From assembly GCA_001939145.1 (NCBI GenBank), contig LSRX01000061.1, positions 380,403 to 444,402 on the forward strand: a stretch of DNA of 64,000 bases, in the 5' to 3' direction. The notes beneath the pieces were generated by a model that was given only the letters and a program-made list of their open reading frames with translations, had not been told where the DNA came from and did not search any database. Shown here in pieces: positions 35,101 to 48,200 of this stretch; position 1 is the first letter of the stretch; every line of letters begins with the position of its first letter. The position numbers were made by a program, and so were the translations under genes. The stretch is from Symbiodinium microadriaticum. Lineage: Eukaryota; Sar; Dinophyceae; Suessiales; Symbiodiniaceae.

Positions 35101-36456
35101 CAACAATCAGTCCTGCAAAGGGTTCATTAGTCTTGTGTCCCTGTCTGATGAGCACTTGCCAGTGATACTTCTTCCACTCTTTACGCAACACTACGCACGC
35201 TAGTAACGGTCAGCTCTGTGTACATGACTGATCCACACGTGATACTGGAATTGTAGGAAGCGATGTTCACACGCTGGAAAGTCTACTCGCACACTAGCAT
35301 GCAAGATATCCGGGAAAACAACACTCTGCAAGGCCTAATTTCTTGTTGCGGCATAGTTGTGTAAGACATCGCATGTTCATTCCACCGATTCATTGCTCCC
35401 GATATCCATTGTCACCGTGTATGGCTGCAGACAGTCAGGCGCCTGTCGTTGCCGGAGTTTAGGAAACTTAGAGGGTTTAGGGTTTAGAGCTTAGGAAATG
35501 TGACGTGGCGAGTGGTGAGGACCGTGGCGAGTCGACGTCAGCAACGACCTGCGACTCGAGCGGCTTGGCAGGTGATTTCAGGCTGCAAAAGTTTTGAATG
35601 GTTTAGCCCGGTCTCACCTCTTCGCATGTTATGCGTGCTCCGCTGAGAAGCAAGAGTTTGATGACTGTGGCAGCAGATATGTCTTGTGGCGATGTTTCCT
35701 GCAGCTGCAGGTGTGCCCGGGTCATAATTACGTAATAGATGACATTCGAGACTGCAACACTGAAGGTGGAGGATTTCAAAGCATCCGGGTTTCCGTCGAT
35801 CTGTGAATGAGGCTTTCAAAATCGTTGCTCGCGTGCTCAGCGCGAATGATTTCCTAAGCCATCTAGCCTTGACCGACTTGCATATATATAGATATATATA
35901 GATAATTTACTGTCTGCTGTACAATATGTCTGTGTACGTGTATATTCATATCTATGTGTGAAGGCATCTGCACGTGCCATGCATCGTCACAGCTTGCCGA
36001 AACAACATTACAGACCGTGCCGAATACCATCTGCGTCATGTTGCAAAATTCCTTTCTTTATATCCTGCCATATCCGTATCGTGCCATATCACATCTGTCA
36101 TATCATACCGTTTCATGCCACAACGTATCATAACATACCATACCATATCGTAATATCGTATTCTACCGTATTCTATCGCTTCTCAGCATGTCACATCATA
36201 TTATATCACTCTTAGTCACATACGCACATACATACATGCATACATACATACATACATGCATGCATGCATGCATGCATGCATGCATACATACATACATACA
36301 TACATATGCGCATACGTACTTGCTTGCTTGCTTGCTTCCTTACTTACTTGCTTGCGTCAGACACTGATTCAGAGACGGAGATAGAGAGAGACGGACATAC
36401 AGACAGACCGGCAGACAGACACATCTTCCGACAAGCGCACAAACACACACACACAG

Positions 36457-36492
<36 letters not shown>

Positions 36493-39400
36493 GTATATAT
36501 ACGCACACACATATATAATCATATATATATATATATACATGTATATACAAAAAGACACATACATGCACATGTCTATCTACGCCGGTAGCTTTTGCGAGTA
36601 TCGTTTCCGACGCCTTCCCCTGTGCCAAGGCCAGCTGCAAGCAGTGCAGCATGCTTTGAGGTGCCGGGTGTCGCTGATCCAGGGGCCTCCAGGCGGCTGA
36701 GGGCTGCCCTATAGGGTTGCAATATAACAATACTAATAATAAAGAATAATCAGAATAATAATAATAAGGGTCCAAAATGGCCCAAATTATTACGAATACT
36801 GCTTGTAGGTATTTTGGGGGTTCCTTATTATGACTCTAGCACATTACTATGATTGTGAAGGTCCCTACATACATGCTCATGAACTGGAGTCCTTTTCTTT
36901 CCCTGGCCTGCAGGCACAGGGAAGACCTTCATCGGCTACAAGCTTCTGCGGATGCTGGAGGGCAAGTCGCGGATCCTGGTCCTCACATACAAAAACGATG
37001 CCCTGGACGGATTCCTCAAGCTGTGCCGAAAGGCCCCGCGATTCCTGAGCCCAAAGTTCCACAAGCCTTTGTCCTGTCGCGTGCACATGTATGTAGGCCC
37101 AAAATCTCTGGTCCTGCGAGCTTGGGTCGTCCGCACATGTCTTCGTGCAGTTACCCGGCTTGTATATGTGAGCCGTCTTGAAGCACGGGACCTGCTCGGC
37201 CTAAAACCTAAAGTGCAGCGGACTACATTTCGCTATGAACCCGAACATCCCAAAAGCTAAAAAGCCGTGCTTTAGCCTGTGTATCTGCACTGACTTTAGC
37301 CGTTTGAACCCAGTCAGAGTCGAAACCCTATAAGCCACACAAACTAACCCCCTTAAGCTGCACCCGCCTCTCTTCTTTGACAGGACCTTGGGGAGCATCA
37401 GATAGCACGCATCGGCCGGAATGGCAATCTGCGGAGCGGCTGGGGAGGGGAGGGGACAAAGGGCTCCTTGAAGGCTTGTCTAAAGGGGTTACTGCAAGGC
37501 AGGTTCTATGATAGACTTAGTCAAGTTTTAGAAATAGGGTTTTGGGGGAGCCCCGAGGTCTCTGAACACCAGAAACCCCAAAAGCTCAAGGTTTGTGGGT
37601 TTGATGGGTTCGAGACGGTGCAAAGTTGAGAGGAAGGCTTGCATAGAGATCCTGCAACATTGTACGTAGACTATACATCCTTCTCGCGGTACAGCTTCTG
37701 TAGGAAGCGTTTTCGGCAAGGCCCGACGGATGCACGCACTCAGTTTGGGTGCAGGCTCCGGCCAGCAACCCCGAGCCTAGTTTGAGTTGTGCTGTGCTGT
37801 GCCCAGCAGAACATACTCCCCCCCCCCCATCTTTTTTGAACGTCTTTCGTCGCAAAATCCTGAATCCCGAAGCTGGACTCGTGATCCGTCCTGTCCCGAG
37901 CTTGGCCAGGAGCCTGGTGAATCGGCAGAGACCTAAACGGGGATCTGGTGCACGCTGCTCCGCCGCTTTGATGCCCTGGCATTGGGAACTTCTCTCCGGA
38001 GGGCTGCTCGGATTCAGTGCTTCAGGGCACCAGAGGGTTTTTGTCAGCTAGGCGGCGAATGACTTCCAAAAGGCTTGCTGAAGGTCTCAGTTACCCGAAA
38101 CAGACGTGAATCTTCCTGCCGGCCTTGTTGTTGCTAGGTTGACTCTGCGCAGCGCAGGGTGCAAAAGGTGCCGCGGTTGCAGACAAGTTGCAGACTCGCC
38201 GAACCCGCCTCACTTCTCAAGTCTTTACAATTTAGTTATAAGATAAGCATAGATGTATATATGTAAGTCTTTACAATTTAGTTGTAAGATAAGCACATAT
38301 ATATATATACATATATATATATATGTATATGTGTATATATATATATACATATATATATATATGTATATGTGTATATATATATATATATATGTGTAGCTTC
38401 AACTCAACATATTTTCCATTTTTCTACATATATATATATATACATATGCATAGGTATACGCATGTATAAGAAGATTCGTGACTTTGATCGAACACACACG
38501 GACCTTGGTAGCGCGGGGCGCTCCGAGGCAATGGAACGATTTCGCGAGCGCGGTCAACACACGGCTTCTTGTGCCAGGATGGAGAGGTTAAGTTTAGGAT
38601 GGCGTTGGGATCAGGAACAAGCCCAAAACGCTGGGTACATGATCCTGCTGAAAACCCTGCCTCAGGGTACTCTTTACAGTACCTACAATGAGGAACAGGA
38701 ATGTATAATACATATAACAGCAACTCGAAGTAGAAGCATGAATCATGATCAGCAATGTCCCCCAATCGTCCTTCTATGACTATGTTAACAAAGACTTAGT
38801 CTAACTATTCAGGCACATTTACATCGCTTAAACCCTGAGGTTTAGGATTCTCAATATCAGTACTTGGAGCTAGCATGAGTATCAACAACAAGAGGTAGCA
38901 CGAGTTCCTACCTTCCTACCGGTATTCCTTGCGTTTACTACTTAGTCTTAATTCGTGTTGATCTCGCCTAGGGGTGTTGGTTTGTTCGAGCGGTTTATGG
39001 GGTTTCCGCGGGGTTTGCGCTTGCACTGGAGTTAGAGTGTAAAGGATGTTGAAGCATTCCGGTTGTTTTTGTCACAGTTTTCGGGCCATTTTGGGGCGTC
39101 TTGTTTGGGGCGTTTAGGAACGAGGCCCCTCAAGCCTCTGCTTAGAGTTGTATGAACAGAAAGGAGAAATTCAGCCCAAGAAGCTCAGGTCAGATTCAAA
39201 ACACATGATGGGGGGAGCCCCTGAACTGGCGAAATAGCCCCGGCCGCCGCAAATGATCGAGGATCTCCCAATTAAGCGGTAGCAGGGAGCCACATTGACA
39301 TTATAATCTCCATCTGAAAGCCGTCAACCGGGACCACCGGGAGGATCCAAAAGCACGTCCCTGCAAGAAGCTCCTATAGGTCCTATGGTCCTTTCAGGCG

Positions 39401-40553
39401 CCCCATAGTAGTACAAGTCTACCGATCTACTTGTTTGATCCTTTTGAAGTCTGGGAAGGTTGATACCTTCCTGAGACGCATGAGTTTTGAGCAGCTCTCG
39501 GACTTTCTCTGGTGGCGGTGGAACACAGCAGAAAGCCTGCTGCAAAAGATGAAAGGCGCTGCCCCCGAAGGATCTGATCCGCTTTGCCTGCTCCTTGATG
39601 AAGAAGGCTCAGAGAATACATCGCAAGAGGGAGGTTTCACGAAGGAGGACCGAGGCTCGCTGCGACAATGCATTGAAGAGGAGTTGACGGACTCTCCACT
39701 GCATCTAGCAGGTTCCGACTCTCTGTGTGGTGTATCCACGGCGGGGTACTTCCCACAAATAGGCTTCTCCGAAAAATACCCAGATGCTTCTCGTCCTCCC
39801 ATTGAGGAATCTAAGGATTGGAGCCCATCATGGGAGGAGTTCCGACTGGCGGCTGGCGAGTGGCTGAGTCAAACCAGAAGAGACTTGGTTTTGGTTCAAT
39901 TCAGTTGAAGTTACCGCGATGAGGAAACCCTTGGATCCCTTTTTTGGTCACTCAGATTTAGATTCTTAAAGAGAACCCAGGAGAGCCTCACTCTCAAGAT
40001 GCTGGTGGCTCGGAGGCCGCCGAGGATCCGGAGCAGCAGCAGGCTTGCGTCGGCACGTTGGAGCAGTGGCTGTCGCTCCTTGAAAGCCTGGATACCCGTG
40101 GCCGGCTGATGAAAGCTGTGAAGCTGTATTCCGGAGTTGTGGAAGCCGGTTGCTTACCCAAAAACTAGGACATGGTCTTTTAATAATATATCAAGCCATG
40201 TCAAGCAGAGACTGGGGCACATAGCCTTTGGACGGCCCAGCCCCTTGTCAAGACATCATGCAGTTTTCGCTGGAAGGTTGGGTCTTACGAGACGGCTACA
40301 GCCGTGAGGCTGAGCCCCCTGCACTACCGCTTTCGGTAAGCTTCGACAAGGAGGACGGGGCTTGTTACATGATTTGTTATTTGCATCCGTATGATTATCG
40401 TTATTTTCATGTCGTTGCTATTATTATTACTGTCTTTATTCTTATTTATTATTACTATTATTATTATTATTATTGCTACTGCTGCTGCTGCTGCTGCTGC
40501 TGATGCTAGTACTACTACGATTATTGTTATTATCACTGCTGCTGCTGCTGCTC

Positions 40554-40607
<54 letters not shown>

Positions 40608-40647
40608 GCATTTGCGGAGTCGCTGACGCTGCCACGCGGGAGCCAAA

Positions 40648-40700
<53 letters not shown>

Positions 40701-40701
40701 A

Positions 40702-40764
<63 letters not shown>

Positions 40765-40863
40765 CCCCCCCTCCTACCAGCCACCCGGCACCTCAATCCA
40801 CCACCATCATCGATCATCATCATCCTTCATCATGCATCATCATGCATCATCATGCATCATCAC

Positions 40864-40896
<33 letters not shown>

Positions 40897-41127
40897 ATAA
40901 TATCGTCCGCCATCACGAAAGTATTGTAAATACCGAGTAAAACGGCTCTTGCGGAGAAAAGGTTCAGGTTNCCCCCCCCAAATCCGAAGCCGAATTTATC
41001 AAAGTCGCGGAGTGGATTTGAGGCAAGAAGCAGTGGTATGACAGGACGAACGTACCGTAAATACCGAGTAAAACGAACGTGCCCCGAAGAGGGTTGGCAG
41101 CAGAGGTGGTTGGTAGGGGGGGGCCGC

Positions 41128-41164
<37 letters not shown>

Positions 41165-44100
41165 CACTACTACTACCACTACTACTACTACTACTACCAC
41201 TACTACTACCACTACTACTACCACTACTACCACCATCACCATAACTGCAAGTAAACATCAATGTTAGATGTTGCGCACTTGGGGACCCAGAAGCCCCCTT
41301 CACCGCCACACTGCACGAGAACGCAGAATGTCCCACTTGCAACGTCTCAGCATGCAGTTTTTCAGAGGCACCAGATTTCTTCAACAGTCATCATGTCCCC
41401 CTTATACCATAATGCCACACCGTGTCTCAGAAAGTTTCGAGCAATTCCTGCACCTGCATCAATCGCGAATCCTCTGCCTGGTGCCAGCATGAGAATGTGA
41501 GAGCCGAAACCCAAGACCCTCAAAAACCTCCAAAGTCCCCTCGCCCTAAGACAGCAAACTCCAAAATCGAGGTAGAGAAGAATCCTTAAATCCTACACCC
41601 GAAACCCTAAATTTCCAAAAAAGCGAAGCCGCCATCGCCCTTAGCCCAGAAAAAGAGGACGAAGCCGACCTGGATGTTCAGCGTGAGATCGAATTGGAGC
41701 GGCTGGCGAGCGTGGGGGAGGACGGTTTACGATGTCTGGGGTTTATAGATTATATAAGTTTTTTTCCCCAAAAAAGTGTGCTAGCGCTGTGGGGTTCTTG
41801 GCGTTCCAACTAAAGAGAACTGATGCTAGCCCTTTGCGAACGTTGTCGTGCGCGCGCACGCGATATTACTTTATGAAACGCCGGACAGCCTTCCATGGGA
41901 AGGCTGTTTCAAAAGAAAGAAAGAAAGAAAGAAGAGCAAACATGCTCACGAGAGGCTTTGTCCATGCGACCATGTTTTCAATGATTTGTCTCTTGTTTTC
42001 AACATATCATGTTTCACGTTTTGTGCATGTCATGTTTTTCGGTGGGGCTGAACCATGTCATGTCATGCTGTTGCCAAGTTTCTCCTCAAGACCCGCGTTC
42101 TATTGTTTCTGCAAGTCGGGTCCCCGCGTCCGCGTCTCCGGCTCTGGTGCGGTGCTTATAGGTTCGGCTGTAATGATTTTCTTCATAGAGAATTCGCCTG
42201 CTTCGCACACCGGGGCTAGGATTCAGTGGAAATATCGTTTATCCGACATGGACCACTTCTTGTTTCGAAACCTTGAATCGCAGCAGTACTTGGGGGAAGC
42301 GATTTAGGGCGTTCCTCTGGATTTCGCAGCTAAGGCAGGGAAGCAGAAGTTCCAATGTGGCAGCACTTGGGTGAAGGCACTTTCGTAGTGATCCTCCAGC
42401 ACCAGTACTCGCAGAAAAGCGAATTCGTGGTGCTCTCGACTGTTTTTGAATCCCCAGTGCTTGGGGGGAAACCATTGGGGGGCGTGGTGCTCCATGCGCC
42501 AGTACTTTGGGGGAATGCATAATCGTGGTCTCCTGATGCTGTCCTGGGGTCTCCTTCTCTCCCGCTGGTGATCTCTTGGTGGTCGCTTGGTCCTCTCTTG
42601 GTGTCCTCGTCCTGCTCGCATCGTCGCGGGTGGTTTTGTGATGAGCTGCTGGTGTTCTCTTAGTGCTCTCCCGGTGTCGTGGTGGTCTCTTCGTGCTGCT
42701 GGTGTCGTGGTGGTCTCCGGGTAGTCTCTTGGTGGTCTCCTGGTCGTTGCTGCTGGGCCCTCTAAACTCGTGCTTTCGAGTAAAGATGTAGTACGCAGAG
42801 AGCGCTGGGGCCTCCAAACTGGCGTTTTCAGTTCGGACAACTTACGCGGACTGCCTCCCCAAGGCTCGTGGTTCCAGTGCACATGGAGTGCGCGGAATGT
42901 TTCCCCCAGGGCTCCTGAAGTGCTGCATGGGGCCTCCAAAACTGCTGTCTGCGAAATTTTGCGAACACAAAGAGTACGCGGACTGCGAGGCTGTAGGAGT
43001 CTAAAAAGGTGTTCAACAGTTTGCGAAGACAACTGGAAAGAAAATGTTGTGCACGGAATGTCTCCGACCCTAAAGCCTGTGAGCATCGTCCTCAAAAATC
43101 TTGAATCTTGATGGGGCTTTCATGGGATCATTTAATATAGGGAGTCAGGAGACTGTAATTGACAGGGTGTTTTCGACGGCCCGTCTGAAGACTTCCTTTC
43201 AGCCCCAGGTGCGTGCAAGCCAATGGGATCACCGGATGAATTTGGTGGAATCCTGGCGCTGTTCATTTTCATTTCCTTTTGATTTCGAAACACCCTAAAC
43301 CCTAAACCCTAAAATATCGAGTGTCATAAGGGGGTAATCCTTCACCCGAGACGAGCCAGACTTTTGTTTGCCTTTCTCCGGCAGCCAAGGCTCCTGAGCC
43401 CAAGCCGCAGGAGTTTTACCTCACGCGGCTTCGGCGCGAGGAGCTTGAGGAGCACCTTGGGAGCCGCCAGAGGCGAATGTTCAACTCCGACCTCCAGGGA
43501 CTGAGCCATCGGGATCGAGCAGAGTTGAAGCTGGGTGCAGGAAGAGTAGAGTTTCTATAGAGCCAAGCTCGGGAGAACTTGAAGATCTTCGTAGAAATAA
43601 GTCACTGGTAGAATAAAAGCTTGTGTTCAGCTGCAGCTGCTCCCCTCCGATTTTTCCACTCAGGATTGTTGAGCAAATCCTGGAGCAAGCTTTGCAGTGC
43701 TTCCGCGAGCTGGATGTCGCTTGCAAGGAGTTGGAGGCAGCCTGCGCCAAGGCCTCCCCAGTCAAGTTCGAAGCCCTTAGCTACAGCAGAGCGTGATTCA
43801 TGGCCCTAGGGCTAGGGTTGGTAGACCCATGAACGAATGAGCCTGATGCACATTCTCTGAGCATTGCCAGACTGAACAGATGGCACACACGACGTGGAGC
43901 TTTAGGGTTGAGGGGTTTCGGGTTTAGGGCCAGGGTTGCGAGGGACTTGGCCGGGCGAGCTCAGTTCAGGCCTGTGGAAAAAGGGCCAGGGTTAGGGTGT
44001 TGGGTTTAACGGAAGTAGCATGCAACAGGTGATGCCTTGGGGACATGATGCTCTTACCTTCGATGTAAGAACGGTCTGATTCCAAACTCACGAAGTCGAA

Positions 44101-45173
44101 CCCCCCTGCAAGTCGTGAGGACGAAGCTAACGAGATAGAGCTCAGCAGGGGCCCCAGAGCATGGCGGTTAATGACATGTCAGATGCACACGGGTGAGTTA
44201 CTGGTTCATGCCCGGGTCTATTTGCGGAACAGACTGCTCCGAGCTAAGAATGAGGGCCGAGTGCTAGGTTTCGAAAGCTTCCGAACTTCGCTGCAGCCTG
44301 AAGAGTTCGTCTGCTTGCAGGGTTTTGTTCGGCAAAAACCGTTCAGAGTAAGACCTCTGAAGCCTGGAGCCGGTCGTCCCAGTCGCACAAACGGACTACT
44401 ATAGGGGCCTAAATCACCAACACGATTTTTGGGGGCTCCTTGTTAGAATAGAGTATAGTGGCTAAACCCCAAAACCTTCCTCTACTCTGAAGGCCTCTGC
44501 TCTACACCAGCAAGCGCATACGAGATCTGCAAACAGAAGTCCACTCGCATTGTTCAGACGTAGTTTATTGGAGTAGTGCATTCGTGGACTAGGACCGGAC
44601 ACCAAATTATTGTAGTACTGTAGTAGTTGCCGCATCTCTGAATAGAGTGTCCACAACCTTGAGCTAATTTCGTATTATACGATCCCGCTTTGTAAGCTGC
44701 ATGGCCGTAAAGGCTGTCACAAGCTCGGGCACGCGTTGCCTAGCTGCGGCAGGGCGCGGCAGGTCACCCATCGCATGCCGACGATCGAAAGTTTGTAAAG
44801 CAGAAGCACCGGAGCTCTCCTAAGACATGCTTGTAGATCGAGTCTTCTGAACAGTTTTAACAGGTGCCAGCCTTCCCCCAAACCAAAGATTCCTGTTTGT
44901 GATGGTTAGCTGGGGCACAGCCCTCATGTTCCCATGATAATGTTGGATCCTTGTGCCCGCAGCCTCGCCCGGGAGCGCCGAATCCAAACCAGCCAAAGAC
45001 CGGGCATTCTCTGCTTCTAGCGCTCAGGCCGCAGAGCCTTGGAACACCATCGAAGCTTGGCTTCCGAGGATGCGTCGCCTTTGCATGAGTGAGGAAGCGG
45101 GTGAGTAAGTTCAGTCAGTGAGAAGGAGTGACAGATCGACGGGAGGGAGAGAGAGGCGTATACCGCATGTGAC

Positions 45174-45210
<37 letters not shown>

Positions 45211-48200
45211 CGCGTGTGTTTGTGTTGTGGTGTGTGTTCTTCATGTTAGTTTTGTTGGCCACACACTTCGGCTTCATTACGAGAACTTGCGATCTTCGAA
45301 ACAACCTCCACAGAGGCATGAGGAGGATGAAGTGCGCTTTTGTCAGGCTCGGGCTTGCAAGAGCCATGGTACGGCAATGGCGAAAATTACGCAAGAGAAC
45401 CCCTTTTCGGAGAAACTTTTGCTGAACCCACTGTAGAATCCGGAGAGTAACCCTCGTAGGCACCGTGATAGTAGCTCTTATGACTCAGGAGTTATTGGCA
45501 TGACGGTTGTGGGCGCCTCGATCCACTTCTCGCTGCTGGCACAACTGAAGCCCGAGGTGGTATTGGTTGAAGAAGCAGCCGAGGCAAGGGTGCGTGCAAG
45601 CAGGTAGCTGCATCCTAAAGCCCTGCAGACCCTGAGCCTTCTGGCGGCTGTCGGTTGCTGTATGACTTTGACAGTTCCGATGGTAATTTGTTGCGACTCT
45701 CGTAGAGATTCTGTTGCTATAATGCTCTTAGAGCTTGCCTCGTCGTTCTGTTCATGCCCAATCACCAATATTATTGTTTGCCTACCGGGACCGCTCTTGA
45801 CTGCGAGTGCCAGCGTTAGCGGGCTGATGAGAACTTGAGTCGCAGTGCGACACAAAGACCCATCATCATCATCATCATCATCATCATCATTACCACTGAA
45901 CCATGATGATCATCATCGTTATCAACATCATCGCACCAGGCTACTTTCACAAGCTTTCTGGGTCGTCAAAAGCATATTCGTGTTTGCTGCTGCTTGCGGC
46001 AACTTTCATTCTCGCTGTTGGCAGTAAACTGGTATTTACCACCTCTTGGTGGCACTCCGCGGGCTCCCTCTCTGGCCACATCCGAGTCCTAGCTTTCCGC
46101 GCCTGCGCATTGGCACCCGAGGTACTGGAGCCACAAATTCTGGCAGTTCTTGGACCCTGGGTCAAGCCCTTTGTCTCCGAAACAGAAATTCGGGTTTGAG
46201 AGGGACGACGACGACAAAGTTAAGAGACGCCTTGGAGTGAGGATGCCATTTTCTTCAGGAGCCTATGTTGAAATTAGTCCTGAACTGCATATGAACTGCA
46301 TAAAGTCGCCGAGGCAGCTGATCATGATCGGAGACACAAGTTGCTCGGCAAAGCAGTTTCAGTAAACAAGCTTGTTTGGGCTCTCAATTACAAGCTCTCA
46401 GGCGACGTCCCTGCTCATTGCAGGATCCTATATAACAGTCTAGTAGATTGTAGGAGCCGCCAGGAAAGTTGCGGTGAGTAGAAAGCCTTCAGCACTGCGT
46501 AGATGCCTTCTTAGCCTCCAAGATCAGCTGCCGCCGCAGATCGAGACCTTTAAACTCAAGCGGCAGCTTGGCTCAGCTGTTGGCAGGGTTTGTGTCGGAT
46601 TGAAGGTTTGGAGTTTGCGGCTGGTTTAGAATGTCATGTTCTTCCGCAGCTTAACTGTCCCAGACAGCACCCTAATATCTCGCTCGCATCGAGCAGCAGA
46701 AACCAAGGAGCTGCGCCGACAGGGAATGCAAGCGAAAAAAGATATCAACAGAAGCAGCAACAGCATCAGCACGGCAGCAGCAGCAACAAGGAAAAATATG
46801 ACGGCGAGCCAACGAAAAGCATTTAACCGGCAACGACGACTGCAGTGGAAGCAGCACAAAAGCAGCAAACTGAGCAATAAGGCTGGGAGCAGCAGGGACA
46901 AAAACACGACCGATAATGCTGATGTGAGAAATCATGACAACGGTAGCAGCAGCACCATTTGCAACAACATGCCCTAATATGTCCCAATATGCCCATGCGG
47001 TTCGTCAGGGAGCACCACTTCGACGTGAGCATGATGGAGCGCCTGATTCTGAATCGTTTGGAGAGTGTGCAGCTGTGCAAGCAGAGTCGAATGCTTCCCG
47101 ATCTGCGATCCCTTCTGGAGCCGATCTACCCAGATCTGTTTCTTCGGTGCACATTAGAGCGCTTTTCATGGTCCTAAATCCTGACGCGTTTTCGTTGGTT
47201 GTTGGTTCGCAAGTAGTTGTTCTGTCTGACGTGCCCCGAAAGTCAACTCAACAATGCTTGTTTATGATTGTTGGACCAAGAGCAGACAAAAGGTGTGACA
47301 ATGTAAAGATGACGACGCACTTGAAGGCCCCGGAGTGTGTTGCATCGCCCGTTTTCTTCTGGGATTGCAGAGATCCAGAAGCCAGCAGCGACCGCAGTCT
47401 CGTGAACGAGACTGAGCAGCTTGACTTGGAGAGCCCGACCTGGGCCTGCCTCTCAGGTGTCAGGGTATTCGGTAGACCCCACAAACCCTCGTCGCAACTG
47501 CTGCTGAAAGCTGCTAGTGGAAGTAGGTCCAAGTAGGTATAATGGTATAAGGACAGCCCCACATCCTCCATGCATACAGGTGCGACCGAGCAGTTCGTTT
47601 GGCGGCATTCTTCATCTCCGAGGGTTTTGCCCCAAGCGAAATCACCCTGCTGGCCCCTTATGTAACCTGCCGTGGCAACAGGGAGAGCTTTGCATCTTTG
47701 GGTGCAACTTGGGTCGCGCCAGTCGGACTTTAAAACCATCAATCCTGAGGCGGGGCAAGTTTCTTTGCTGAAGAAACAACTGGCGAGAAAGCTTCCGGAG
47801 TTGGTCCACACGCAGCCAAAGCAGCCCAAGGATCTCCCAGTGGTGAGCTCGGTTGACAGGCCAGAGAGGGGCTCTGGTCCGAGATGTTTGGCACCAGGCC
47901 TTCTATCAATCCTACCATCTATTGTTGGCAGTTGGGGTTGCGGTGTTACGACATTGGGGTATCAGGGCTTTGTGAGCCTCTCCGTTTTCCGACAGAAGCA
48001 GGTATCAAGGCGCAGAGAACTCCATCATCATTGTCTCCTTGGTCCGGTCAAATAAGAATCGGAAGCTTGGGTTTTTGGGCTGGGACGATGGAAAGCGACG
48101 GATGTGCGTGGCACAGTCTCGGGCCAAGCGTGGCTTGGATGTGTACAAGCGGGCTTTGGCAGGAAGTGTAGCAGCGTGTTTTAATATATAGAGCATCGTA

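Noticed and set aside
40391..40940. 155-169 codon frames of poly-Leu, poly-Thr and poly-Tyr
   Set aside because: Pure trinucleotide repeat in three frames, inside an intron of the helicase gene.
41732..42307. A 191-codon plus-strand frame with hydrophobic stretches
   Set aside because: It lies wholly inside the 41725-43384 intron, begins in intronic sequence and ends in minisatellite repeat. It has no family resemblance.
46934..47536. A 200-codon plus-strand frame over the helicase exons
   Set aside because: It reads the exon 47009-47146 in the wrong frame. Only 47293-47415 of it is in the true frame.
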